From: Clostridium jeddahitimonense
Lineage (GTDB): Bacteria; Bacillota; Clostridia; Clostridiales; Clostridiaceae
Reading direction: 5' to 3'
Assembly (NCBI GenBank): GCA_000753455.2
Contig: LM994670.1
Span: 1,573,874-1,637,873 of the forward strand
Length of the DNA: 64,000 nucleotides
Under the pieces are notes generated by a model. That model had not been told where the DNA came from. It was given only the letters and a program-made list of their open reading frames with translations, and ran no database searches. Within the stretch, counting starts at the first letter, position 1. The number at the start of each line of letters is the position of its first letter. Of the stretch, positions 35,844 to 44,741 are shown piece by piece. Made by a program: the position numbers and the translations under genes.

Positions 35844-36635
35844 ATGAGTAAAGTAAGAAGAATGAACCATATATTTAGAAAGGATAAAAGAACATTTATA
35901 GTTGCTATGGAGCATGGAAGCAACATGAATGTATTACCATACTTAAAAGAGCCTGGACATATAATATCAGAGTTAGCAGAGAATGGTGTAGATGCATTTT
36001 TGACTACTGTTGGTTTAATGGAGAAATTTGGTGAGAATTTTGGAAAGGCAGGATGTATTTTAAGAGTTGATGGTGGCTATTCAATGCTTGGAGAAAAAAA
36101 TAAACCTCTAAGCAGAGTATATAACGTTGAAGATGGCTTAAGATTTGGGGCTGATGGGGTTATATGTATGCACTTTCCAGGATCAAAGTGGGAAGAAGTA
36201 TATACACAAGCTCTAGCAGAAAATATATCAGCAGGAGAAAAATGGGGGATGCCTGTAGTAGCAGAGGCATTACCAAATGGGTTTGAAAAAGGTCCTGCAG
36301 GACATACAAAGGAAGGCTTATTATTTGCTTGTAGAATGGCAGCAGAAATGGGCGCAGATATTATAAAGACTAAATATACTGGAGATACTGAAAGTTTTAA
36401 AGAGTTAGTAGATAGCGTGTATGTTCCAGTAGTTATATTAGGTGGAGATAAAGAGATTGAACCTAAAGTATTATTTACAGAAATAAGAGAAGCTTTAGAT
36501 GCAGGTGCTGCAGGAGTTGCAATGGGAAGAAATATTTGGAGACATAAGACACCAGGAAAATTAGCTAAAGCTATTTCAGCTCTTATACACGATGATGTGA
36601 CAGTAGAGGAAGCTTTAATAATATTTAACAATTAA
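35844..36635 (+). CDS. DhnA/LsrF-type class I aldolase
   Basis: 263 aa TIM barrel. Schiff-base lysine in ADIIKTKYTG near residue 175, VVILGGDKEI (phosphate loop) near 200 and GAAGVAMGRNIWRH near 225. Members are class I fructose-bisphosphate-type aldolases or related C-C lyases/thiolases. In this operon it most likely cleaves the phosphorylated keto-sugar formed by the dehydrogenase downstream. AGGAGG RBS, 44 bases after IID. Confidence 0.85.
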   Translation: MSKVRRMNHIFRKDKRTFIVAMEHGSNMNVLPYLKEPGHIISELAENGVDAFLTTVGLMEKFGENFGKAGCILRVDGGYSMLGEKNKPLSRVYNVEDGLRFGADGVICMHFPGSKWEEVYTQALAENISAGEKWGMPVVAEALPNGFEKGPAGHTKEGLLFACRMAAEMGADIIKTKYTGDTESFKELVDSVYVPVVILGGDKEIEPKVLFTEIREALDAGAAGVAMGRNIWRHKTPGKLAKAISALIHDDVTVEEALIIFNN

Positions 36636-36706
36636 AATACATTTAATAAGGTGTAAGTTTTTATAGGAAATTATAGATGTAAGTCTTAATATAGGAGGAG
36701 AGGGTT

Positions 36707-37750
36707 ATGACATATAATAATAAAATTGCAATATTCGAGGGAGCAGAAAAATTAAAATATATCGAAGAGACAATAGAAGAGATAAAGTCAAATCAGGTAT
36801 TAGTTAAAATAGATGTAACTGCAATCTGTACAATGGAGCAAAGAGTATATTTAGGAAAGATGAAACCAAAGATGCCATTTGCAGGTGGACATGAAGTTGC
36901 TGGACACGTTATTCAGTGTGGTGGTAAAGTATCATCCGTTAGCAATGGAGATGTAGTAGCATTAAGATTATTAACTAACTGTGGTCATTGTCATTATTGT
37001 AGAACAGGAAATGATAATCAATGTAAAACTGCTTTTATAGCCAAATTTCATCAAACTGTTGGTGGGCCAGGTGGATTAGCTAAATATATTGTAGTTGAAG
37101 AAAAAAATGTTTATAAAGTTAATAAAGATGTAGATGTAAACTATTTAAGTTTAACTGAGCCATTAGCTTGCTGTATTCATAGCATAAATAGATGTGATAT
37201 AAACTTTGGAGACGATGTTGTTATTATAGGTGCTGGAATTATGGGAGTATTCCACACAATGCTTGCTAAGTTAAAGGGCGCTAGAGTAATAGTAACAGAA
37301 GTTGATGAGGAAAGATTAAAGGTTGCAAAGGATAACGGGGCAGATATTGTTATAAATTCTTCTAAAGTAGATGCAGTACAATATATTAAGGATTTAACTG
37401 ATGGAAGAGGTGCAGATGTCGTTGTAAACACAGTTGCAATTTCAAAGGTTGCAGAGGATGCAATTAAAATGGCTGGTAAGCTTGGTAGGGTAGTATTCTA
37501 TAGTTCATTCCATCCAGATAATCCAATAGATTTTAGTCCAAATAGTATTCATTATTCAGAAGCTATAGTAACAGGATCAGTAAATCCTTCTAATAAGGAT
37601 TTTTTACAAGCAACTAGATTGTTATCCTCAAATATAATTAACCCAGAGTCATTAATTTCTGGTCATGTACCATTAGATAATTTAGGAAATGGTATAGCAG
37701 AAGCATTAAGACCGGATACTTATAGAATAATTGTTGATTGCAATAAATAG
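36707..37750 (+). CDS. Zinc-dependent sugar-alcohol/alcohol dehydrogenase (MDR family)
   Basis: 347 aa. Structural zinc site C-x2-C-x2-C-x7-C in NCGHCHYCRTGNDNQC, catalytic-site GGHEVAGH near residue 65, and NAD-binding VVIIGAGIMGVFH near 172. The usual catalytic C-G-S-D is AICTMEQRV here, a variant seen in some polyol-phosphate dehydrogenases. Last gene of the sigma-54 PTS operon, closed by a strong terminator. I infer oxidation of an imported polyol or sugar phosphate ahead of the aldolase. Confidence 0.87.
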   Translation: MTYNNKIAIFEGAEKLKYIEETIEEIKSNQVLVKIDVTAICTMEQRVYLGKMKPKMPFAGGHEVAGHVIQCGGKVSSVSNGDVVALRLLTNCGHCHYCRTGNDNQCKTAFIAKFHQTVGGPGGLAKYIVVEEKNVYKVNKDVDVNYLSLTEPLACCIHSINRCDINFGDDVVIIGAGIMGVFHTMLAKLKGARVIVTEVDEERLKVAKDNGADIVINSSKVDAVQYIKDLTDGRGADVVVNTVAISKVAEDAIKMAGKLGRVVFYSSFHPDNPIDFSPNSIHYSEAIVTGSVNPSNKDFLQATRLLSSNIINPESLISGHVPLDNLGNGIAEALRPDTYRIIVDCNK

Positions 37751-37774
37751 AGATTATAGCAAAAGTGTATATTT

Positions 37775-37813
37775 AAAATTAAAAGGAAGCTTAAATGCTT
37801 CCTTTTAATTTTA
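37775..37813. terminator. Terminator after the PTS operon
   Basis: TTAAAAGGAAGC and GCTTCCTTTTAA form a twelve-base stem flanked by A-rich and T-rich runs. From here to 38081 the sequence is very AT-rich, with no gene visible. Confidence 0.92.
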
Positions 37814-38081
37814 TAAGAAATAATACTTTAAAATAAAATACTAGTAAATGATATAATGAATAAAAAATAATACATAGAGCGACGATTTGAATTACTATAT
37901 ATGATAAAAAAGTTTAATATTACAAAAAAATATAGTTTTTTAGGTGAAAAAAATGTGAAATATATTTAAGGAAAATATATTTACTATGGAATTAAGCACA
38001 AATTTATTATAAAATTGATAAGGACGTAATATGACTATAAAGTAAGAATATAAAAATACAATATACCTGTGTGGGGGAATT

Positions 38082-39362
38082 ATGAAAGAGAGATATATAT
38101 TATTAGTTATAGGACTTACTATAAGTTCAATTTTAACTTTATCAGGATGTAGTAATAATAAGACTGTAGATGATGCACAAATAAATATTATTAGAAATGA
38201 AGCTACAGAGGATGTTGAAAATAATAATTTTAAAGTAGAAGAAAATAATGTAGCATTAGAAAATAAAGTTGAAAATAAGACGAGTGAAACAGAATATAAA
38301 ATTGAAAATAATAAGAGTGAAACAGAATATAAAAATATTGAAAAAATCGTTGAAGCTGGTTATGAAAGTGTAGAAGAATTTTTAGATCAAGAAGCTGCTA
38401 ATAGAGCATTTCAAGGAGTAGCACTTGTAGCTGTAGGTGATGAGATAAAATTTGCTAAGGCATATGGATATGCAGATGGAAAAAGGGAAAATACTTTAAC
38501 AACACGTTTTGCAATTGCTTCAAACACAAAACAGTTTACTGCTGCAGCAATAATGCAATTAGTTGAACAAAATAAAATTAGTTTAGATCAAACTATAGAC
38601 AAGTACTTTCCAGAATATAAATATGGCTCTATTATCACAGTAAGACAGCTATTACAGATGAGATCAGGAATCCCTGACTATCTTAATGAAGTAGAAGTTT
38701 TTATGAAATCTGAAGAAAGTTTAAACATTTTAAAGGATTATAAAGATGATAAGTATTTTGATAAATATGTTGAAGATGAAAGATGGTCAAAGGATTTAAT
38801 ACTAAAAGACTTAAATTTATCAGAGCTATACTTCCAACCGGGAGAAGCTTATGATTATTGTAATACTAATTATTATTTACTTGGGCTAATTATAGAACAA
38901 GCAAGTGGCTTGTCATATGAACAATATATAAATAAAAATTTGTTTGAGCCAGCAGGCATGACAACTAGTAGTATGAAAGCTGAAGAATCGGATGCAAAAG
39001 GTCATGGAAGTGCCGAGTCAGGAGTAATAAAGGCAAACCCAGATTTTACTTACTCAGCAGGTAATATTTATGCTAATGTTTATGATATGTTCCGTTGGAT
39101 GAGAGCGTTTCACAAAGGTAATATCGTAAGTAATGTATCTTATGATGAAATGCTTACTCCAATTGATGGTTATGGATATGGTGTTTTTGCTAGTGAAGGA
39201 ATAGTTAGACATAGTGGAGTAATTGATGGATTTAATTCAAATACAGAGTATGATATTAATAGTGATATTACTATAATAGTAATGGAAAACTCAGATGCAA
39301 CTACACAACCTTTAGATGCAAAATATGATACAAGTATGATACGTGGATTAATTACAAATTAA
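38082..39362 (+). CDS. Class C beta-lactamase-like serine hydrolase lipoprotein
   Basis: 426 aa. Lipoprotein signal peptide with lipobox LSGC (Cys23). Residues 45-90 are a low-complexity Glu/Asn/Lys linker containing SETEYK twice. The hydrolase domain has SxxK in SNTKQFTAAAIMQL, YxN in YDYCNTNYYLLG and a HSGVIDG triad in place of KTG. The HxG variant is typical of esterases, D-amino-peptidases and DD-peptidase-like proteins rather than true AmpC. Anchored outside the cell. Its last eight codons share a 25-base identical block with debris at 56690-56714. Confidence 0.87.
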   Translation: MKERYILLVIGLTISSILTLSGCSNNKTVDDAQINIIRNEATEDVENNNFKVEENNVALENKVENKTSETEYKIENNKSETEYKNIEKIVEAGYESVEEFLDQEAANRAFQGVALVAVGDEIKFAKAYGYADGKRENTLTTRFAIASNTKQFTAAAIMQLVEQNKISLDQTIDKYFPEYKYGSIITVRQLLQMRSGIPDYLNEVEVFMKSEESLNILKDYKDDKYFDKYVEDERWSKDLILKDLNLSELYFQPGEAYDYCNTNYYLLGLIIEQASGLSYEQYINKNLFEPAGMTTSSMKAEESDAKGHGSAESGVIKANPDFTYSAGNIYANVYDMFRWMRAFHKGNIVSNVSYDEMLTPIDGYGYGVFASEGIVRHSGVIDGFNSNTEYDINSDITIIVMENSDATTQPLDAKYDTSMIRGLITN

Positions 39363-39430
39363 AATTAAAAATAATATAATTAGATTAAGAGTATAGACGG
39401 TAGTTAAATAGAATCAAATATGATTATTAT

Positions 39431-39467
39431 AAAGATACATCTACATTAGTGTAGGTGTATCTTTTTT
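39431..39467 (+). terminator. Terminator after the serine hydrolase gene
   Basis: AAAGATACATCTACA and TGTAGGTGTATCTTT pair with one G-U, then T-run. Confidence 0.92.
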
Positions 39468-39574
39468 ATAGTTACATAACATAATAATCATTTGATTACA
39501 AATCAGGTATATGGTAGTATATGGAACTAAGGGGTAATTTTTTTAATAGCATTTTAATTATTAAGGGGGATAAG

Positions 39575-40216
39575 ATGGGGAAGTATTACTTATTTAGTGA
39601 TTTCAGAGAAGAAAAAGGATTTTCATTAGTAGCGAATGAGCTTAGGAAAGATATTAAAGATTATAATCAGATTGTTTTTATTGCATCATGTCCAACTATT
39701 GGAGAGATAACTGATAGATATGTTGAAAAATATTTAGAGTGGTTTAAACGAATTGGAATACACTTTAAAAGTAAGGTTGTTTTAGATAATTGTATGGATT
39801 CTATAAAGATGGTTAATGTAATTAATAATGCATCATTGATTTACTTAATGGGTGGGACAACTTCTTTGCAAATGAAATTTCTACATGAAAATCAATTAAT
39901 TGAGCCAATACGTGAAGCAGATTGTTTAATATTAGGATTAAGTGCCGGAGCAATAAATATGGCAAAGACATCAATTTTGACAAAGACTTGTGGTCATGAT
40001 AAACAAGAAGTGTATAAAGGAATTGGACTTGTAGATAAAAGTGTAGAGCCACACTTTATTTTAAGTAATTTTAATGAAGAGTTAAAAAGCTTATCATATA
40101 AATATTTAATTTATGGGATGTGCGATGAAAGTGCCATTATAATTCGTGGTACTGAGTGTTCTTATTATGGAGATATATATTTGTTAAGAAATGGGGTATT
40201 TGAAAAAGTAAGTTAA
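39575..40216 (+). CDS. Peptidase E-like protein (S51 family)
   Basis: 213 aa. LGLSAGAINMAK near residue 128 holds the catalytic serine in the S-A-G nucleophile elbow, and YLMGGTTSLQ near 88 is the substrate-side loop. S51 members are cytoplasmic Asp-Xaa dipeptidases or cyanophycinase-like enzymes. AAGGGGGAT is well placed for ATG 39575. A longer frame from 39521 lacks an RBS. Flanked by terminators, so monocistronic. Confidence 0.85.
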   Translation: MGKYYLFSDFREEKGFSLVANELRKDIKDYNQIVFIASCPTIGEITDRYVEKYLEWFKRIGIHFKSKVVLDNCMDSIKMVNVINNASLIYLMGGTTSLQMKFLHENQLIEPIREADCLILGLSAGAINMAKTSILTKTCGHDKQEVYKGIGLVDKSVEPHFILSNFNEELKSLSYKYLIYGMCDESAIIIRGTECSYYGDIYLLRNGVFEKVS

Positions 40217-40248
40217 ATGTAGTTAGAGATTACTATGAAAGTAATATT

Positions 40249-40281
40249 AAAAGCATTTGCATTATTGCAGGTGCTTTTTTG
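40249..40281 (+). terminator. Terminator after the peptidase E gene
   Basis: AAAAGCATTTGCA and TGCAGGTGCTTTTTT pair around a short loop, then T-run. Confidence 0.88.
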
Positions 40282-40370
40282 TTCCGGGAAAATTGGACGC
40301 ATTTGGAAGTTGATGTTATAATGTTAATAATTTGTAAATTTAACTAATTAATAGAGGAGATGGGAAGTAA

Positions 40371-41822
40371 ATGAATAACAATGGAGAAGAGGTTATTAAT
40401 AGTATAGATAAAAAAGAACTATTAATAGGTAAACTCTTTTCAATTAACAGTGTGATAAATAATTTGGAGGTTATAGGCGAAATTCCAAAGGTTAAAACCC
40501 TTGTTAGAAAAGCTATAAAAGTAGCATGGCCATCAACAGTTGAATCATTTTTAGTAGCTATGGTATCTTTTATAGATACTATTATGGTTTCTAGCTTAGG
40601 TTCTTATGCTATAGCAGCAGTGGGGCTTACAACTCAGCCTAAATTTTTATGTTTAACATTATTTATATCATTAAACATTGCTGTAAGTTCAGTTGTAGCT
40701 AGAAGAAAAGGTGAAAATGATAGAAAAAGGGCTAACAATACATTATTTCAGGCTTTAATAATAACAGGGGTATTATCAATTATAATTAGCGCTTTAGCAA
40801 TGATTTTTGCTGAACCTTTCTTGAGATTTGCAGGAAGCCAAAGTGATACTCATATATATGCAGTAACATATTTTAGAGTTATAATGGGTGGATTAATTTT
40901 TAATGTAATAAGTCTTGTTATTAATGCTGCTCAAAGAGGATGTGGTAATACCAAGATTGCAATGAGAACAAACTTAGCGTCTAACTTTGTAAATATTATA
41001 TTTAACTATTTATTAATTGGAGGTAAGTTTGGGTTCCCTGCTTTAGGAGTTGCGGGAGCAGCAATAGCAACTGTTTTAGGTACTATGGTAGCTTTTGTTA
41101 TGTCAATTTATTCTATTAGTCACTCAGATGGTTTTTTATATATTAAATCTTTTAAAAAGAATTTAAATATAGATAAAAACTCCCTTAAGAGTTTGTTTTC
41201 AGTTGGATCATCTTCATTTGTAGAGCAAATATTTATGAGAACAGGATTCTTATTATATAGTTTAATTATTGCTAATTTAGGGACAAGCGCCTTTGCAGCA
41301 CATCAAATAGGAATGAATATAATAAACATATCATTCTCTTTAGGAGATGGTTTAGCAGTGGCAGGGGTTGCGCTTATTGGACAAAATTTAGGGAAGAAGA
41401 GACCAGACTTGGCTAAGATATACGGGAGTATTTGTAGGAGAATAGGCCTTATGGCATCTATAATGATTTCAATTATATATGCCATATTAGGAAAGGATAT
41501 ATTTAAATTATTCACAAATGATCCTGATGTTTTAAAATATAGCTTCAATATTATGAACTTTGTAATAATTATAGTAATATTCCAAATTGCTCAGGCTATT
41601 TATGGAGGGTGTTTAAGAGGTGCAGGTGATACAAAATACACTGCAATAGTATCTCTTATAAGTATTACATTTGTAAGACCTTCTGTAGGATGGTTATTAA
41701 CTTATCCTCTTTCAATGGGCTTAATAGGGGCTTGGTTTGGGATATTAACAGATCAAATCGTTAGATTTTGTCTAACAAGCCGTAGATTTAAAAGTGGAAA
41801 ATGGACTGAGATAAAAATATAG
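40371..41822 (+). CDS. MATE-family efflux transporter (second copy)
   Basis: 483 aa, about twelve hydrophobic segments after a 45-residue polar N-terminus. KVAWPSTVESFLVAMVSFID, GLTTQPKFLCLTLF and ARRKGENDRKRAN are MATE-like, and GAGDTKYTAIVSL lies in the second half. It is more like the NorM/DinF branch than the pump at 27972. RBS GAGGAGATGGG. Monocistronic, ended by a long bidirectional terminator. Confidence 0.9.
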   Translation: MNNNGEEVINSIDKKELLIGKLFSINSVINNLEVIGEIPKVKTLVRKAIKVAWPSTVESFLVAMVSFIDTIMVSSLGSYAIAAVGLTTQPKFLCLTLFISLNIAVSSVVARRKGENDRKRANNTLFQALIITGVLSIIISALAMIFAEPFLRFAGSQSDTHIYAVTYFRVIMGGLIFNVISLVINAAQRGCGNTKIAMRTNLASNFVNIIFNYLLIGGKFGFPALGVAGAAIATVLGTMVAFVMSIYSISHSDGFLYIKSFKKNLNIDKNSLKSLFSVGSSSFVEQIFMRTGFLLYSLIIANLGTSAFAAHQIGMNIINISFSLGDGLAVAGVALIGQNLGKKRPDLAKIYGSICRRIGLMASIMISIIYAILGKDIFKLFTNDPDVLKYSFNIMNFVIIIVIFQIAQAIYGGCLRGAGDTKYTAIVSLISITFVRPSVGWLLTYPLSMGLIGAWFGILTDQIVRFCLTSRRFKSGKWTEIKI

Positions 41823-41827
41823 GTAAG

Positions 41828-41894
41828 AAAGTCGGTGAATTGAACTATGCCTACAGTCATATTGTAGATGAAGTTCGATTAACCGACTTTTATT
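41828..41894. terminator. Bidirectional terminator between convergent genes
   Basis: AAAGTCGGT pairs with ACCGACTTT, with further imperfect pairing (GAACT/AGTTC) inside, and A/T runs on both sides. Confidence 0.85.
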
Positions 41895-41905
41895 TAGTAA
41901 TATAT

Positions 41906-42484
41906 TTATAGATTACTAAAATCATGGTTTATTATTTCTATTAATTTGAATTCATCATTATCAAATTCAAACTTTAGAATACAACAATTACCTAGCCTTT
42001 CTTTTTGGTCAACATCGCTAGTATGGGCCCAATATCTCATAAATTGACGACAAGCAGCTCCGTGAGAAACAGCTAAAACAGTGCTATGATCTTCATTTTT
42101 CATAATTGAATAGAGTGTTTCTGCAACTCTATTTCTTAATTCAAATTCATCTTCACCACCATACTTAACAAAGAAATCTCCATAAGGTAATGGTGGATTT
42201 AAATCTTCACTTTCTCCTTCAAAAGTACCAAAGTTCCATTCCTTTAGTCCCTTTACTCTTTTATATGGCATATTAGATACATACTCTAAGGTATCGCAAG
42301 CTCTTTCAGATGTAGAAGAGTATGCATGGTCAAAAGTTATATTATTTCTTTTGAAATATTCTCCAGCAATAAGTGCTTGTTCAATACCTAGCTTAGTTAA
42401 TGGGGCATCACACCAACCTTGAACTTTTCTTCTAACATTAAAAAGTGTTTGTCCATGTCTCATCAAGTATAATATTTTTTTCAT
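41906..42484 (-). CDS. Histidine phosphatase family protein (phosphoglycerate-mutase-like)
   Basis: 192 aa. LYLMRHGQTLFN with the phospho-acceptor His10 in the RHG motif, KEWNFGTFEGE near residue 85 and the second histidine in LAVSHGAACRQF near 142. Members dephosphorylate sugars, nucleotides or cobalamin precursors. Substrate not evident. Minus-strand RBS TGGAGATGAG precedes the ATG. Divergent from the MerR gene. Confidence 0.87.
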   Translation of the reverse strand: MKKILYLMRHGQTLFNVRRKVQGWCDAPLTKLGIEQALIAGEYFKRNNITFDHAYSSTSERACDTLEYVSNMPYKRVKGLKEWNFGTFEGESEDLNPPLPYGDFFVKYGGEDEFELRNRVAETLYSIMKNEDHSTVLAVSHGAACRQFMRYWAHTSDVDQKERLGNCCILKFEFDNDEFKLIEIINHDFSNL

Positions 42485-42633
42485 AAACTCATCTCCAATT
42501 TTTTTTATAGTATTATATATATTTTATTTTAATTTTTTCTTTATTTGTATTATTTTTCAGAATATAATAATCTTATCAGTAGGGAGCAACTACCGGGCAA
42601 GAGTTATTTGAAAAAATTTATAGAGGTGATTTT

Positions 42634-43032
42634 ATGTATACGATGAAAGAAGCATGTGATAAGGTTGGAATATCTTATGAAACTTTAAAGTTTTATTGTA
42701 AGGAAGGTTTAGTGCCAAATGTTAAAAGAGATAAAAATAATTACCGTATTTTTGATGAAAAGAATATTGCATGGTTAAAAGGACTACAATGCTTAAGGAA
42801 ATGTGGTATGAGTATTAAAGATATGAAACAATATATGAATTATTGTTTAGAAGGGGTTTCTACAATTCCAGAAAGAAAAGAAATGCTAGATAAATCAAAA
42901 AAATATTTATTAGAACAGGTAGAGAAACTTAATGAATCTATTAATTTTATCGATAATAAGCAAATGTTCTATGATGATGTATTGGCAGGGAAGATAAATT
43001 ATACTAGCAATTTAACGAGAGAAGAAGATTAA
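42634..43032 (+). CDS. MerR-family transcriptional regulator
   Basis: 132 aa. N-terminal winged helix (YTMKEACDKVGISYETLKFY, then NYRIFDEKNIAWL) and a helical dimerisation region (residues 75-115) with coiled-coil character. No metal-binding cysteine cluster is seen at the C-terminus, so it is probably a drug or metabolite responder. RBS AGAGGTGAT. GTAGGGAGCAACTAC at 42580-42594 is a small dyad in its own promoter region. Its target is unclear. The divergent phosphatase gene is one option. Confidence 0.85.
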   Translation: MYTMKEACDKVGISYETLKFYCKEGLVPNVKRDKNNYRIFDEKNIAWLKGLQCLRKCGMSIKDMKQYMNYCLEGVSTIPERKEMLDKSKKYLLEQVEKLNESINFIDNKQMFYDDVLAGKINYTSNLTREED

Positions 43033-43080
43033 TATGAATTTATAAGAGTTATAAAATAACTCTTAATAAAGTAATGTATA

Positions 43081-43109
43081 TTGACATTATAATTAAAGTA
43101 TAATATACT
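43081..43109 (+). promoter_or_regulatory. Strong sigma-A promoter of the 113-aa protein gene
   Basis: TTGACA at 43081-43086, 17 bases, TATACT at 43104-43109. The leader to 43205 can fold with TATTGATT against AATCAATA. No known riboswitch is recognised in it. Confidence 0.85.
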
Positions 43110-43205
43110 TAATGCAATGAAAAGAGGTATTGATTAACCTTTGGGTGTAGAGAGTAAAAATCAATAGTTTCATATAATAAATATAACTTATGGGGGATAA
43201 AGATT

Positions 43206-43547
43206 ATGAGTGGAGATAACTTTAATGTTAATTTGTCATTAAGAGAAACGGTTAAATTATTAGATAAAGGAATAGTAGATGGTAGCTTTACTGGTGAAAG
43301 AGTAGATTATCATGTAGTAAATATAGACGATGTACATGCTACTATTGTAGTTGTATATGAAAAGCACTTTTATAGAGCAGGGAACAGACTTACATTAACA
43401 GTATGTATAGATAATGTAAAAGATATTACCCATATTCATTGTATAGGTGCAGGTGGTGGAGAAGGATTATTTAGATTTGATTGGGGAGCTAGTGAGGACT
43501 TTACTAATGTTCCAAGAGAGATTTTAAAGAGATATATAGTAAATTAA
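43206..43547 (+). CDS. DUF6054-like protein
   Basis: 113 aa, soluble. The C-terminal half EKHFYRAGNRLTLTVCIDNV and GAGGGEGLFRFDWGASEDF is a conserved, aromatic and glycine-rich signature that I associate with DUF6054, a family of unknown function. Good RBS (GGGGGAT) and a strong promoter indicate substantial expression. The call rests on memory of the signature. Confidence 0.6.
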   Translation: MSGDNFNVNLSLRETVKLLDKGIVDGSFTGERVDYHVVNIDDVHATIVVVYEKHFYRAGNRLTLTVCIDNVKDITHIHCIGAGGGEGLFRFDWGASEDFTNVPREILKRYIVN

Positions 43548-43613
43548 GAAATATTTGATTATATAAATATAAAATTATTTAACAGTAAATATTGTAAAAT
43601 AGGGAGAAAACAT

Positions 43614-43910
43614 ATGGGACAAAAATCGTATAAGAACCTAGGAAAATTTCTTTTATCTTTTTCTATAATAGCTTCATTAATTTTAGTATTTGTAAGTTTT
43701 AGAGGTGGAAACTTTATAGGAAATCTAACAAGTGGAAGTATTTCTAGAGCAGTGCCATTTAGCTTAACTTGCATCCTGCTTATTTTAGGTGGAATTAGCA
43801 TGAAAAGAAAATATCCAGAGTATTACAAATATCAAGTTGTAAGTGGAGTGCTGTTATTAGCTACTGCTTGGATGTTTGATTTTATTCCGAGAATAATGTA
43901 TTTAGTTTAA
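43614..43910 (+). CDS. Small three-helix membrane protein
   Basis: 98 aa. Hydrophobic segments near residues 12-28 (LLSFSIIASLILVFVS), 47-62 (AVPFSLTCILLILGGI) and 75-97. RBS AGGGAG. The family is not recognised. It follows the DUF6054-like gene by 66 bases and ends 80 bases before a strong terminator, so both may form one unit. Confidence 0.6.
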   Translation: MGQKSYKNLGKFLLSFSIIASLILVFVSFRGGNFIGNLTSGSISRAVPFSLTCILLILGGISMKRKYPEYYKYQVVSGVLLLATAWMFDFIPRIMYLV

Positions 43911-43989
43911 TAAAATAGTATGGTTAATCTAATATGTTTAGTTTTGATATTTATAGAAGAAAAAAAGTTAATAGAAGTTGTGAGAAATC

Positions 43990-44041
43990 CACATGTGTTA
44001 ATATGAATAGAATTAACACATGTGATTTTTTTATAACTTTT
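43990..44041 (+). terminator. Terminator after the small membrane protein gene
   Basis: CACATGTGTTAAT and ATTAACACATGTG form a thirteen-base perfect stem followed by ATTTTTTT. Confidence 0.95.
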
Positions 44042-44194
44042 TTTAAAACCAAGGGAACTTTTATAAAGATTTATGTCTCTAATAATAGAAAATAGATAAT
44101 TAATTGTTAAATTAGTATATTTTATGTAATACTTAATAAGTTATTAGATATTTATGAAGATTTAAGGAACATATGACTTAGGGGGAAAGTGAAA

Positions 44195-44725
44195 GTGGAG
44201 GTAGCAAAAATAATAAAGAACAATGAAGTTAATTTGTATAGTGTTAAATTAGCTAAAAAGGATAAAGAAGTTTTCTCAGAATTAATACAAGCAAACTTAA
44301 CTTCTATGTATAGAGTTGCAAAGGGGATACTAAGTTCTGAAGAGGACATAGAAGATGCACTTCAAACTACTACTTTAATTGCATTTGATAAGATAAAGAC
44401 TTTAAGAAACGATAAGTATTTTAAGACCTGGCTTATAAGGATTTTAATAAATGAATGTAATAAGATTTATAATCAGAATAAAAAAAGCTTGAAGGATGTT
44501 AAAGAAGTTAAAGAAGAAAGCTACACAATTGATAAAAGTATAAATATTGATTTATACGATGCTATTAGCAAACTATCAGATGAGTTAAGAGTGGCAACAA
44601 TTTTATTTTACTTTAATGATTTAACTTACAAAGAAATTTCAAAAGTCTTAGATATTGCTGAAGGAACTGTTAAATCAAGGATTTCAAGGGCAAAAGATAG
44701 ATTATATATAATGTTAAAGGATTAG
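44195..44725 (+). CDS. ECF-type RNA polymerase sigma factor
   Basis: 176 aa. Region 2 (AKGILSSEEDIEDALQTTTL) and region 4 (LTYKEISKVLDIAEGTVKSR, a helix-turn-helix) are clear. GTG at 44189 and GTG at 44195 are both in frame, and AGGGGG at 44180-44185 is better spaced for 44195. An anti-sigma-type gene follows after 16 bases. The ECF factor probably activates its own operon and some envelope-stress genes. Confidence 0.92.
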   Translation: MEVAKIIKNNEVNLYSVKLAKKDKEVFSELIQANLTSMYRVAKGILSSEEDIEDALQTTTLIAFDKIKTLRNDKYFKTWLIRILINECNKIYNQNKKSLKDVKEVKEESYTIDKSINIDLYDAISKLSDELRVATILFYFNDLTYKEISKVLDIAEGTVKSRISRAKDRLYIMLKD

Positions 44726-44741
44726 TAGTGAGGTGATTTAA

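Noticed and set aside
36077..36631. 184-residue open frame antisense to the aldolase gene
   Set aside because: It is a reverse-strand shadow of a clear aldolase gene, with no RBS and a composition of mirrored codons.
38260..38345. SETEYK repeats as a DNA repeat element
   Set aside because: Only two imperfect copies inside a low-complexity lipoprotein linker, best explained at protein level.
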